This document shows positions 18,525-27,540 of a stretch of 64,000 bases of DNA, one piece after another. The notes under the pieces were generated by a model that did no database searches, had not been told where the DNA came from, and was given only the letters and a program-made list of their open reading frames with translations. This DNA is from Streptomyces sp. TSRI0281. GTDB taxonomy: Bacteria; Actinomycetota; Actinomycetes; Streptomycetales; Streptomycetaceae. The position numbers and the translations under genes were made by a program. The stretch's first letter is position 1, and every line of letters begins with the position of its first letter. The DNA is taken from positions 1-64,000 of the forward strand of contig NZ_LWLE01000004.1 of the NCBI RefSeq assembly GCF_001905125.1, given 5' to 3'.

Positions 18525-20269
18525 TGGGTTCACGGTCCTGGCAGGCACGGGTCTGCGCGGGAAGAAACATCGGCTCCGGATTCCTGGTATCAGATCGTCA
18601 TGTGATGACCTGTGCGCACGTCGTGGCCGGGGTGGAACGCGCCCAGGTCACCTTCGCCCAGTACCCCGATCTGGGCACGCTCGAAGCCTCCGTAATCGTA
18701 GGAGCTGGCTGGCAGGAGTCGGAGCAGGATCGGGGTGACGTCGCCGTGCTGGAACTCGACCGGCCGGTCGTCGTGCGACCGGCTAGGTTCGGCGCCGTCC
18801 ATGCGGCGTACGCGCATCCGGCGGCCAGGCTGACCGCGTACGGCTTTCCCCGCAGCTACGACGAGGGGATTCTCGGCGAGTTCCGGAGCACCAGCGACCA
18901 ATTGATCGCGGGTGAGTGGCTTCAGTTGGAGGCTTGGACGGGCTACAGCCGGCCGCTGGAGGAAGGGTTCAGCGGCGCAGCGGTCGTGCGGGAGGAAACC
19001 GGCGAGGTGGTGGGCATGGTCACTGCCCGGCACTTGGAAGGAGGGGGTGGGAGGATGCTCCCCTCCCAGGCCCTCGTTCGGTACTGGCCAGGCGCGGCGA
19101 ATCTCGTGTCCCTCCCCGGACACAATCGCCAGACATTGGCCCGCCTTCGTGACCTGCTGCAGCAGTGCGTGGCCGACTGTGCCCCGGAAGCCGGGTACCA
19201 GAGCGTCATGGGACCGTTGGCACCGCCCCCGCCCGTCGGAGGCTTCCTGTCTCTGTGGGACGTGGCTTGGTTCCTGCTGACCGAGGTCACACCCTCTCCG
19301 GGCACCGCGCCATGGTCAGCCTTCGCCGCCTACGTCGCGGACCGAGCTCAAGACCCGGCCGTCCGACGCGCGCTGCACGCCTGGGCGAGGGATGGGCTGC
19401 CCGCGACGGCGCCGGCTGCGCTGACCGCGCAGCCGGTGCCGGGCGGCGGACCGACTTGGTCTCCCATCCTCGTAGAAGTCGAACGCAGTGGCGCCGACCG
19501 TGATGCGTATGTCGTCTCGATCTACGTGATCCGTGGCGGGCGCGCGCAGCTCGTGGTTAGCAACACCCTCGCAGGGCGGGATATACAGGAGTACGTGAGG
19601 GAACGCCTCGACGACGCCTTCCTGCAGATCGACCGCGACGGGGACGAGCTGATCGCCTTCGCGCTGCCCAGGGACTTGCTCGGCGAGCCCGTCGACCAGT
19701 GGCCGACGAGCGCGGACGATCCGACCCCCCTGGGCTGTTCATCGCCGGTCGTGGTGATGGATCTCAGCCGACGGCGGCAGCCCAGACTCCAGTTCAAGAT
19801 CGAGAAGGTTTGGCAGGCCCTTGATCTCCGACCAGGCACTACCTGGCACCGGGTCGAGTGCGGCAGCAGTCAGGACCCCGCCAAGCTGACTGTCCAGCTC
19901 GGTGGCCGGGAGAGCGCTGTGGGATACGGGGCACCACCCACCACCGATCAGACGCGCGGGTTGCTGCACGCGGGACTTAATGCGGCCGTGCCCGTCATCG
20001 CGTGGCCTCGGTCCGGGTGTTCCTGCGGGCAGAACCGTGATGCCTCGGCTGCGCACTCCTGCGCTGGTACGCGCTTCCTCGACTCCCTGGAGGAGCAGCT
20101 GGCGTCCCTGCCGCCCTCGGACCTCCCTCACCACATCCGCCTTCTACGGGGCGAGGCGTTCATGGCTGAGGAATCCGAACCGCACTGGGCCACCGACCTG
20201 ACCATTGTCTGGGAAGATCCACGGTGGTTCCCCGAGGCGCACATCTACCCTCAGTCCCCTATCAGTTGA
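18524..20269 (+). CDS. Trypsin-like serine protease with VMAP-type C-terminal region
   Basis: 581 residues. The N-terminal 200 form a trypsin-fold peptidase with a complete triad: His32 in MTCAHVVAG, Asp72 in RGDVAVLEL, Ser150 in EGFSGAAVV. There is no signal peptide, so it acts in the cytoplasm. Residues about 205-295 form a small helical domain (SLWDVAWFLLTEV), and from about 320 to the end lies a beta-rich region resembling the VMAP-C domain of vWA-MoxR-associated proteins, including a cysteine pair (GCSCGQN). By the published scheme such proteins are the transducing member of ternary conflict systems with a MoxR ATPase and a vWA protein, both of which follow. Starts on the ATG overlapping the preceding stop. 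Confidence 0.88.
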   Translation: MGSRSWQARVCAGRNIGSGFLVSDRHVMTCAHVVAGVERAQVTFAQYPDLGTLEASVIVGAGWQESEQDRGDVAVLELDRPVVVRPARFGAVHAAYAHPAARLTAYGFPRSYDEGILGEFRSTSDQLIAGEWLQLEAWTGYSRPLEEGFSGAAVVREETGEVVGMVTARHLEGGGGRMLPSQALVRYWPGAANLVSLPGHNRQTLARLRDLLQQCVADCAPEAGYQSVMGPLAPPPPVGGFLSLWDVAWFLLTEVTPSPGTAPWSAFAAYVADRAQDPAVRRALHAWARDGLPATAPAALTAQPVPGGGPTWSPILVEVERSGADRDAYVVSIYVIRGGRAQLVVSNTLAGRDIQEYVRERLDDAFLQIDRDGDELIAFALPRDLLGEPVDQWPTSADDPTPLGCSSPVVVMDLSRRRQPRLQFKIEKVWQALDLRPGTTWHRVECGSSQDPAKLTVQLGGRESAVGYGAPPTTDQTRGLLHAGLNAAVPVIAWPRSGCSCGQNRDASAAHSCAGTRFLDSLEEQLASLPPSDLPHHIRLLRGEAFMAEESEPHWATDLTIVWEDPRWFPEAHIYPQSPIS

Positions 20270-20298
20270 GTGATAGCCGAGCGATCTGGAGAACCCCC

Positions 20299-21330
20299 AT
20301 GTCCCCGTGGCCCATGTACACCGGTACGGAAGAGCCACATGACGGCATGTCGCAACTGCCTGGCCCCCCACCCTGGCGGGCCTTCGACGGCGGACCCGCA
20401 CTGCCCCCTCCGTCGCAGCAGGACGACTCCGCGTCCTCCGACCGAGAACACCGGGCGAACACTTACCAGGCGACACGGGAGAGCGTCGAACTGGTCAACG
20501 CCGCACTGGTTCTACGCAGGCCGCTGTTGATTACCGGCCCACCCGGCAGCGGCAAGTCGTCTCTACCCTATGCCGTGGCCAGGGAACTGAAGCTGGGCCC
20601 CGTGCTGCGCTGGAACATCAGCAGCCGCACCACCCTTCAGGACGGTCTGTACCAGTACGATCCGATGACTCGCCTGTACGCCGCCAGCAAGGAAGCGGGG
20701 CGCAAGCGGCCGGAAGAGGCCAGCGAGGGGAGTTCTGCAGCCGACACCATCGAGGACCATCTGCGGCTCGGGCCCCTGGGAACGGCCCTGCTCCCCTACG
20801 AGAAGCCCCGCGTGCTCCTCATCGACGAGATCGATAAGAGCGACCTCGATCTGCCGAACGACTTGCTCAACGTACTAGAGGAAGGCCAGTACGAGATCCC
20901 GGAACTGGTGCGTGCCGCCCGGCACACACCCAAAGCGCAACTGATGGTCTCGGACAGCGAGGACCGCGCGGACGTCGACCGGGGGCGCGTCCGCTGCCGC
21001 GCCTTCCCGTTCATCGTGCTGACCAGCAACGGCGAGCGGGAGTTTCCTCCCGCGTTCCTACGCCGGTGCGTGCCTCTACACCTCCGTCGGCCTGAGCCGG
21101 ACCACCTGGAAGCGATCGTGCGGGCTCATCTCGGAGAACTCGACGAGGAGACAAAGCGGATGGTCGCAACGTTCCTGGAGCGCAGCAGTACGGGTGAACT
21201 GGCCACCGACCAGCTACTCAACGCCATCTACCTCTCCAGGGTTCCAGGTCTGGAGGCGGATTCCCGCGAGGCTCTGGCCGCCAGCCTCATGACCCATCTC
21301 GGCCCGGCAGTGCAGTTCCATGACTACTGA
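20299..21330 (+). CDS. MoxR-like AAA+ ATPase
   Basis: 343 residues from the ATG at 20299, behind a CTGGAG ribosome site and 29 bases after the protease gene. A proline-rich N-terminal 60 residues precede an AAA+ core: Walker A GPPGSGKSS, Walker B VLLIDEIDKSD, sensor-1 FIVLTSNGERE and an arginine-finger-like RRCVPLHLRRPE. The insertion between Walker A and B is typical of the MoxR group. MoxR ATPases remodel partner proteins, usually with vWA-domain clients, here presumably the next gene product. Its stop overlaps the next start by 11 bases, consistent with fixed co-expression. The frame is intact and length usual. Confidence 0.9.
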   Translation: MSPWPMYTGTEEPHDGMSQLPGPPPWRAFDGGPALPPPSQQDDSASSDREHRANTYQATRESVELVNAALVLRRPLLITGPPGSGKSSLPYAVARELKLGPVLRWNISSRTTLQDGLYQYDPMTRLYAASKEAGRKRPEEASEGSSAADTIEDHLRLGPLGTALLPYEKPRVLLIDEIDKSDLDLPNDLLNVLEEGQYEIPELVRAARHTPKAQLMVSDSEDRADVDRGRVRCRAFPFIVLTSNGEREFPPAFLRRCVPLHLRRPEPDHLEAIVRAHLGELDEETKRMVATFLERSSTGELATDQLLNAIYLSRVPGLEADSREALAASLMTHLGPAVQFHDY

Positions 21331-24300
21331 TCCGGCTCACCCGTCGTCCCCGTCCGAACTGAAGCGTCTCCTCGACGTCCTCGACCGGGCGGGCGAACAC
21401 GGCTCGACCGCGACCGAGCTCGCCGAGCTGATCTGGCTGGCAAGTCACAGCGGCGTGCCCGCACCCTCCGCGGACGTCGGCTCCGGAGAGCAGGCGCGGG
21501 ACACATCAGACACTTTGCCTGCTGACACCGCGGCGCCCGCCGATGTCCCGAAGCCTATGCCGCCGGCCCGCCCTAGCCTCCCAGTGTCGGTCCGGTCTGA
21601 GACCGAGCAGTCGGACGGAGACTCGTACGCGTCGCTGCTGACCCCGCTGCCACCCATGCTGCCGCACCCGCTTTCCCTCCAGCGGGCCCTGCGCCCGCTG
21701 GGGCGTCGGGTGCCTTCCCGCCGAGACATGGAGCTGGACGAGCGGGGCACGGCGCACCGGATCGCCTGCCAGGGCGCATTGCCCGGTACCTGGCTGCCCG
21801 TACTCCGAGCGAAGCCCGAGCGCTGGCTCACCCTCCACCTCGTGTACGACGCGGGGCCGACGATGCCCATCTGGCGTCCGCTCCTCCGGGAGCTGCATCA
21901 CGTCATCGGCCAGACCGGCGCGTTCCGGCGAATCCAGCTCCTGGAACTGACTCATGACGGGCAGCTGCGCCAGTCGCCCGGTGGGCGGCCAGCCACGCTG
22001 CCCCCGCGCGACGGCCGTGCCGTGGCGCTCATCCTCAGCGACTGTAGCGGCCCTCAGTGGTACGCCGGTTCCAAGGGAGCTTCGGACTGGTACCGGACGC
22101 TGGGCCGCTGGGCGCGCATGATGCCGGTAGCCATCGTCCAGCCCCTCCCGGAGCGGCTCTGGCGGCGCAGCGCGCTGCCAGGCACCGCGGGTCTGCTGAC
22201 GGCACGCGGGCCGCTCGCTCCCAGTTCGACCCTGCGGTTCGCGCCATTCGACCCAGCCGGCGAGGAGATTGCCGGGCTGTCGTTGCCCGTTCTGGAGCCC
22301 TCCGCCCGCTGGTTCGCGCACTGGTCTGAACTTGTGGCGGGACGCCCCGGCACCGAGGTTCCTGGGGTGGTCACCACGCTGCCCACCGACCCATCGGTCG
22401 CACCTCAGGAAGCTGGACGGTCCGTGCCCCGTGCCCTCTCCCCGGAGGACACGGTCCTCAATTTCCGCGCCTACGCCTCCCCTCAGGCCCTCCGACTCGC
22501 CGCCCACATAGCGGTGGGCGAACCGAGCATTGCCTTGATGCGGCTCGTACAGGCGGCCACGGAGCCGCAGCACTTGGCCGAAGTCGTCCTGAGCGGTCTA
22601 CTCACAACGCCTCCCGGAAAGCCGCCTCACGTGGGCCACTACACGTTCCGCCCCGGCGTACGTGACGTACTGCTACGCACCTTGCCCCGCTCGGCGGCCG
22701 TGCGCATCGGCGCCGTCATCGAGCGTTACGCCGGCTCCCGGCTCGGGGAGTTCCCCGTCGACGTGCTGACGGGAGGCACCGGAGGTACCGAGGGGGTGCA
22801 AGGGCGCCGACATAGGGAGCCACTTGCGACAGTGCCCGAGGAAGTCCTACAGAGACTGGGCCACGGCCCCACCGAACCTCCCGACTCGGGCTCGCTCGTT
22901 GCCGGACGCTACCGGCTGAAGCAGCAACGGCACGTCCAGGCGACGGCCGCCCTCTGGCGAGGGACGGACGAACGGCTGGGTCGAGAGGTGACCCTCAAGC
23001 TCTTCCAGGTACCGAGGAGAAGCAAGGAAGCAAGGAGCAGATTCCTAGCCGACGCAGAACGGCTGGCCGCACTCAACATTCAGGGACTGGTGCGAATCGG
23101 CGACTTCGGATTCCACAACGATCGACCGTACCTGGTGACGAATGCCGTCGAAGGGGAGGACTTCGGACGACTACTGATGAACCCCGCCCCGGGGAATCCG
23201 CCCATGGAGGTAATCAGAACGGTCGGCGCACAACTAGCCCGGACCATCGCCGAGTTCCACCTGAACGAGCTACTCCACCTCGACCTCAGCCCCTCGGCCC
23301 TCGTCATGCGCCCCGACGGGCGGGTACTCGTCATTGATCCCGGGCTCGGGGTGCACGGCCTGGCGGGCATCGGCAGCCAGGCCCACCGACAAAACGCTCT
23401 CGAGCCGTCCGGTGCCTTGCCGCCGTACCGCCCGCCCGAGGCACTCTTGGAGGTCATGGGTCTGGCCGACCACCGAAGCGACCTGTACTCACTCGGCTGC
23501 CTGCTCTACGCGATGGCCACCGGTGCCCCACCCGCCCCGGACGGCCGCGCCGTGCGCAACGCGTGGATGCACGGAGCCCCGCTCCCCCACCTGGAACTCC
23601 CCTCCGCACTCCCTCCCGAATTCGCCGCGCTCCTCAGGGACCTCCTGGCCACCGATCCCAAAGACCGGCCAGCCCAGGCAAACGAAGTGCTCGACAGACT
23701 CATGGGCACCTGGGTTGACGAGGAAATCACCGCGGTCTACCGAGCAGTACTCACCACTGACCCGGGCGGCAACCGCATGAGACGTGTGCTGCGGGACGTC
23801 ATCGACGCGGTGCTCGACGGCTCGCAGACCGGCCGCTACAACCTCAAGGAGCTGTTCAAGACGGAGAAGACGCGACTGGGCGCCCTTGTGGAGATCGCGA
23901 TCCAGCGTGAGTTCCACTTCGCGGACGGTCACGAGATGGACTTCAGCATCGCGGACGTAGAGGTCGACTGCCTCTTCAGCCTCACACTCGGTCACTGGAT
24001 GTTCCCTCCCGCAACGTTGGGCCACCTCTGTCTGCTGGTCTGGGCAGACGACAACCAAAACAAGTGGAGCGTCGGCCTGCTGCGAACGAACCCAGAGTGG
24101 CTCCACCCAGCCAAGAGCCGAGATCTGAAGCGCACCCTTAAGGCCGAACACCGCAACAAGATCATGTGGCTCTGGCACAGCACGGACCTCCCAGAGAACA
24201 TCCTGCTGCACATGCCCGAGGCCGACCGCGAGGCGGTACTCGGAAAAAGATCGGGCCAGTCCCGGATTAACGAACTCTTCCGGCGCGTACAGCACCGCCG

Positions 24301-24631
24301 GATCGGGCGCAACGTAATGCGCAGTGTGGCTCAACAGGAGGACTACATGAAGCGCATCCGCGGAAACGTTGGGGCCCGCTCCGCCCTTCGGCACGAGGGG
24401 ATCATCGTCATGGGCGACTACCGGTCTCATCAGGACATCGCCGTTCAGCTCGGCCTGCCTGTGCCTGAGGTAGGAGAGTTCGTCAGCGCTCGGGTCGTAC
24501 CGTCCGTGCCCGGGAATGGCAGGCCCATCGCAGAGATCGGCGGCGAATCATGGTCTTTGGCCCTGCCGGGAGACCCACAGGTCACCGCACCAGAACTCCC
24601 TACCACATCCGCCGTCGATGGCCAGCAATAA
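21320..24631 (+). CDS. SAV_2336-type / pseudokinase / NaeI-like endonuclease fusion
   Basis: 1103 residues from the ATG at 21320. Residues 110-500 match the SAV_2336 family, with an alpha/beta core in which LVYDAGPTM stands where a vWA MIDAS motif would be. Residues 525-795 are a protein-kinase fold that seems inactive: no glycine loop, HLDLSPSALV in place of HRDxKxxN, DPG in place of DFG. Residues 800 to the end resemble the restriction enzyme NaeI along its whole length (KTEKTRLGALVEI, GHLCLLVWA, RIGRNVMRSVAQQ, SALRHEGIIVMGDY). The NaeI catalytic D-C-K is here Asp883-Cys-Leu885, so the essential lysine is gone. It is the last gene of the protease/MoxR operon and probably its DNA-binding or effector arm. 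Confidence 0.85.
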   Translation: MTTDPAHPSSPSELKRLLDVLDRAGEHGSTATELAELIWLASHSGVPAPSADVGSGEQARDTSDTLPADTAAPADVPKPMPPARPSLPVSVRSETEQSDGDSYASLLTPLPPMLPHPLSLQRALRPLGRRVPSRRDMELDERGTAHRIACQGALPGTWLPVLRAKPERWLTLHLVYDAGPTMPIWRPLLRELHHVIGQTGAFRRIQLLELTHDGQLRQSPGGRPATLPPRDGRAVALILSDCSGPQWYAGSKGASDWYRTLGRWARMMPVAIVQPLPERLWRRSALPGTAGLLTARGPLAPSSTLRFAPFDPAGEEIAGLSLPVLEPSARWFAHWSELVAGRPGTEVPGVVTTLPTDPSVAPQEAGRSVPRALSPEDTVLNFRAYASPQALRLAAHIAVGEPSIALMRLVQAATEPQHLAEVVLSGLLTTPPGKPPHVGHYTFRPGVRDVLLRTLPRSAAVRIGAVIERYAGSRLGEFPVDVLTGGTGGTEGVQGRRHREPLATVPEEVLQRLGHGPTEPPDSGSLVAGRYRLKQQRHVQATAALWRGTDERLGREVTLKLFQVPRRSKEARSRFLADAERLAALNIQGLVRIGDFGFHNDRPYLVTNAVEGEDFGRLLMNPAPGNPPMEVIRTVGAQLARTIAEFHLNELLHLDLSPSALVMRPDGRVLVIDPGLGVHGLAGIGSQAHRQNALEPSGALPPYRPPEALLEVMGLADHRSDLYSLGCLLYAMATGAPPAPDGRAVRNAWMHGAPLPHLELPSALPPEFAALLRDLLATDPKDRPAQANEVLDRLMGTWVDEEITAVYRAVLTTDPGGNRMRRVLRDVIDAVLDGSQTGRYNLKELFKTEKTRLGALVEIAIQREFHFADGHEMDFSIADVEVDCLFSLTLGHWMFPPATLGHLCLLVWADDNQNKWSVGLLRTNPEWLHPAKSRDLKRTLKAEHRNKIMWLWHSTDLPENILLHMPEADREAVLGKRSGQSRINELFRRVQHRRIGRNVMRSVAQQEDYMKRIRGNVGARSALRHEGIIVMGDYRSHQDIAVQLGLPVPEVGEFVSARVVPSVPGNGRPIAEIGGESWSLALPGDPQVTAPELPTTSAVDGQQ

Positions 24632-24695
24632 GCTCACCGCCGAGATGAGTTCGCGGCAGAGGCGGAAAAACCAGGAGCCTGCTGTCGCAGATGCG

Positions 24696-24908
24696 TCATG
24701 AGGATGACGCCCGTAGGATCAGAGCGGTCGAGGCGCCTGCCACCTCACTGGCAGCCCACGCGGCTGCGTCCTCAACGAACTCTCGCGGCAGATCCCTCGC
24801 AAAGTAACCCGCGACGAACACCACGATCCCTGCGATCGCGATGCACGCGGCCTTCCTTACTTCCTGTCGCGGCCCTAAGGCTTCACCGTGGGGTGAGCGG
24901 GGAGCCAT
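24696..24908 (-). CDS. Small membrane protein
   Basis: 70 residues from an ATG at 24908 with GGAGTGAC in front. After about 20 polar residues, one hydrophobic segment (AACIAIAGIVVFVAGYFA) is followed by an acidic, then alanine-rich helix ending near LILRASSS. Convergent with the NaeI-fusion gene. A longer frame to 25124 exists but its extra sequence is not protein-like. No family recognised. The interval 24909-25168 holds nothing I can support. Confidence 0.45.
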   Translation of the reverse strand: MAPRSPHGEALGPRQEVRKAACIAIAGIVVFVAGYFARDLPREFVEDAAAWAASEVAGASTALILRASSS

Positions 24909-25168
24909 GTCACTCCAGGCCGCCGGTCGCCTCCTGGTGCACGGTGAACACCGAGATGAGCTCGTCCTGCATCGAGGCATTGGGAGCCAGGTTCCATGCC
25001 CCGATGTACCCACGCCAGGGTCTGTGGCAAGGAGCCACAGCCAAGTGTCGGGCTCCAGAAGGCATCTTCTGACCCGCTGGCTGGCCGGCAACCGGTCCTG
25101 GAGATCGAGCCGATGCATCCGCACAGGTGCCGATAGGCCGATGCGTCGCGACGCACAAGCATGGCGTG

Positions 25169-26023
25169 TTACGGGTTCTGGTTGACTCCGTGGTGGAGGT
25201 ACCAGTTGCTGTCGGCAAGGCCGTAACGCAGCGCTGTGTCCCAGGTGTTGAGTCCATGGGTGCTGGCGTGCTGCTCAGCGTCCTCTTGCAGGTGTGCAGT
25301 CAGGGCCGAGAGGCCGCTCTCGCGTCGAATCTTTTGGTGGAGCCACTGGTTGGCGGTCAGCACGGATATGCAGAACTCGGCATAGCGCTGTGCCAGGTTG
25401 AACGTGACGAAATGGTGCCCGACACGAGCACGCAGCTCAGCGTCCCATACAGGCAGGGCCTGAATGCGGAACTGCACGGGCCAGCTTGTGATGTCGGCGA
25501 AGAGGTAGCGTCCGGCCTGGCCGGGGCGGTCGTAGTAGGGATGGAGAGTGCGCTGGCTGGCTGTGGCGCCGATCCGGTCGCCTTTGGCCTGGTTGCACTT
25601 GCTGCATGCCGGCACCAGGTTGACCGGGCAAATCGTGAAGAGAGGCAGCGTGTCCTTGGGCAGGTGATGGTCGAGCGAGCCGATCTCACTGTTGCCGCAC
25701 AGCAGGCAACGCCCGAACGGCGCGCGGGCCTTCAGTTCGTCGTACTTCTCTCTCCCGTGCTTCCGCCCGACCAGCCCCGCACTGTAGAGATTCCTGAGGT
25801 GCTCCCCGTCGCGGTCGGGAATCTGCTCCTCAGCATCCCGCGCAGTCACGGCTAGCGCGTAGAGGGCGTTGTGCTCGGCAGCGTCGGTATAGGTCTTCTC
25901 GGCAGCAGACAGGTCCTTCTCACGGGCCAGGAGCCGTAACCTCAAGACGGAGTTCTGCATCCGCCCGCAGGCAGCGGTCAGTGTGTCTTTGACCTTCATC
26001 GCGGGGGGATCGAGCGGAATCAT
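25169..26023 (-). CDS. ptuB: HNH endonuclease, Septu PtuB-like
   Basis: 284 residues from the ATG at 26023. A helical N-terminal 100 residues precede an HNH core at about 104-150: RCLLCGNSEIG, then LDHHLPKDT with the catalytic histidine pair, then NLVPACSKCNQAKGD. Two CxxC pairs bind the structural zinc. The rest is a helical C-terminal region. The start overlaps the stop of the upstream ATPase by four bases (ATGA). ATPase plus HNH nuclease is the composition of the Septu anti-phage system, where PtuB is the nuclease that PtuA activates or restrains. The symbol is given by this analogy; sequence divergence from studied PtuB proteins is not known to me. Confidence 0.78.
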   Translation of the reverse strand: MIPLDPPAMKVKDTLTAACGRMQNSVLRLRLLAREKDLSAAEKTYTDAAEHNALYALAVTARDAEEQIPDRDGEHLRNLYSAGLVGRKHGREKYDELKARAPFGRCLLCGNSEIGSLDHHLPKDTLPLFTICPVNLVPACSKCNQAKGDRIGATASQRTLHPYYDRPGQAGRYLFADITSWPVQFRIQALPVWDAELRARVGHHFVTFNLAQRYAEFCISVLTANQWLHQKIRRESGLSALTAHLQEDAEQHASTHGLNTWDTALRYGLADSNWYLHHGVNQNP

Positions 26024-27540
26024 GAGGCGTTCCCGTCCCGGCTGAGAGTGAGGACGCGCAGCAGGCCGCGGGCTTCGCTGCCCAGGGATTCGAAGTCCGC
26101 CAGGATCTCTTGATAGCTGCGCCCCTCGGCGACCTCCTTGGCCAGGGCCGCATAGAAGCCGGTGGCGGTGGACTCCAAGCCGAAAGCCTCGTGGGTGAGT
26201 GCGCTGACGTTCTCACCGTAGGTTTCCATCAGCGGCCGCTCGGCTGTCACGACGTCGCCATAGCGGCGCAACTTGTAGACGCACGCCTTCGGTACTTCCT
26301 GCAGGACCACCGGTGAGTGCGTGGCCACGACCGCCATCCCGTTGACATCGGAAAGGAAGTCAGACAGCGCACGGATGAACGCTGACAACAGGGGGGGCTG
26401 TAGATGCGCTTCGGGCTCGTCCATGAAGACGACCGTGCGCTCGGTCACCTCCTGGACCAGTCGTGTCAAGGTCAGCAAGGCGATCTTGTGGCCAGAGCTC
26501 AGCGGTGCAAAGAGCCGCCCCGCAGCGGCCTTGAACCGGCGGTCAGAGCCCTCGGACAACAGATCTTCGAGTTCGCCTGCGTAGTCATCCAAGAATCCGG
26601 ACTCCGGATAACTGAGCGTGCTCAGAATCTGCTCCCACCGGCTACGCCGGGCGCCGATTCGAGCCGTAGCGAGACTGTCGGCGAATTCCGCGGACAGGTC
26701 TTCGCTCGTCTTCAAACGCTGCGGCTCCTCACCGTCACGCAGCCCGATGTAGGCGAACCCCGCAGGAGCGTCCGGGTGATGAAGGAGTTCGTCAAAGGCA
26801 CTGAAGGACACCAGTACCACGTTCGGTGTGCTCCTGGCTGTGCGTTCAGCGAGCTGGGTGACCTCGATACTCCCCGACGCCACGCCCTTAGCCATGGCGC
26901 GCATCATGCTGGTCTTGCCCACTCCATTGCGGCCGATCAGAGCATGCACGTTGCTCGGCGGCAGCGAGGCAGGACTGGCACGGAAGCCCAGTGTGGGTGG
27001 TTCATACGCTGAGCCATGAGCCTTGCGAGGCACGTAGTCCCACTGGAAATCAACAACGCGATCGCGGCCGCGGGCAATGAGGTGGAGACGCTCCAGCTCC
27101 GCGCGCGGATGGCGGACATCGCGCATCAGAGATTCTTTGAAGACTCCCAGGCCCCACACACGTTCCACAACATCCCTGCTGTAGTCATAAGCCACATCCC
27201 GCAACGCAGCCAGAACGTCGACTCTGGCGCGAGCACCCAGCCCGCTTAGCGACTCGTAGTATGTGTCCTGGACTCCCAGGCTGAAGAAACCTTCAGCGAG
27301 AGTCTCGAAGCGGCGTGGCAGGCGTTGCTCTGTCCGAAAGAACTCGTCATGGCGACTTGACCCCATCTCAAGATGCCCGATCCGAACGCCGCCAATGGAC
27401 TTCGGTCGTCGCCCACGGCGCTTGATGCCTAGCTCGTACATCGTCACGTAGCCGTAGTCATTCCAGTTATCCGGAATGAGGTAAGCGCCCCTGTAGTCCT
27501 CAGGCAGATCCTGTGTCCCCTCCACCACGACGAACTGCAT
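26020..27540 (-). CDS. ptuA: ABC-type ATPase, Septu PtuA-like
   Basis: 506 residues. It carries a full ABC-type ATPase: Walker A ALIGRNGVGKTSMM near residue 230, a signature-like PLSSGHKIALL, Walker B TVVFMDEPEAHLQP and the H-loop VVATHSPVV. The first 200 residues are a family-specific N-terminal extension. This AAA_15/21-type architecture is that of PtuA and related defence ATPases. It is the promoter-proximal gene of a two-gene operon with the HNH nuclease, with a four-base overlap. It starts at the ATG at 27540; a weak GGGGAGG lies upstream. No TOPRIM domain is present, which separates it from OLD and Gabija nucleases. Frame intact. Confidence 0.8.
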   Translation of the reverse strand: MQFVVVEGTQDLPEDYRGAYLIPDNWNDYGYVTMYELGIKRRGRRPKSIGGVRIGHLEMGSSRHDEFFRTEQRLPRRFETLAEGFFSLGVQDTYYESLSGLGARARVDVLAALRDVAYDYSRDVVERVWGLGVFKESLMRDVRHPRAELERLHLIARGRDRVVDFQWDYVPRKAHGSAYEPPTLGFRASPASLPPSNVHALIGRNGVGKTSMMRAMAKGVASGSIEVTQLAERTARSTPNVVLVSFSAFDELLHHPDAPAGFAYIGLRDGEEPQRLKTSEDLSAEFADSLATARIGARRSRWEQILSTLSYPESGFLDDYAGELEDLLSEGSDRRFKAAAGRLFAPLSSGHKIALLTLTRLVQEVTERTVVFMDEPEAHLQPPLLSAFIRALSDFLSDVNGMAVVATHSPVVLQEVPKACVYKLRRYGDVVTAERPLMETYGENVSALTHEAFGLESTATGFYAALAKEVAEGRSYQEILADFESLGSEARGLLRVLTLSRDGNAS

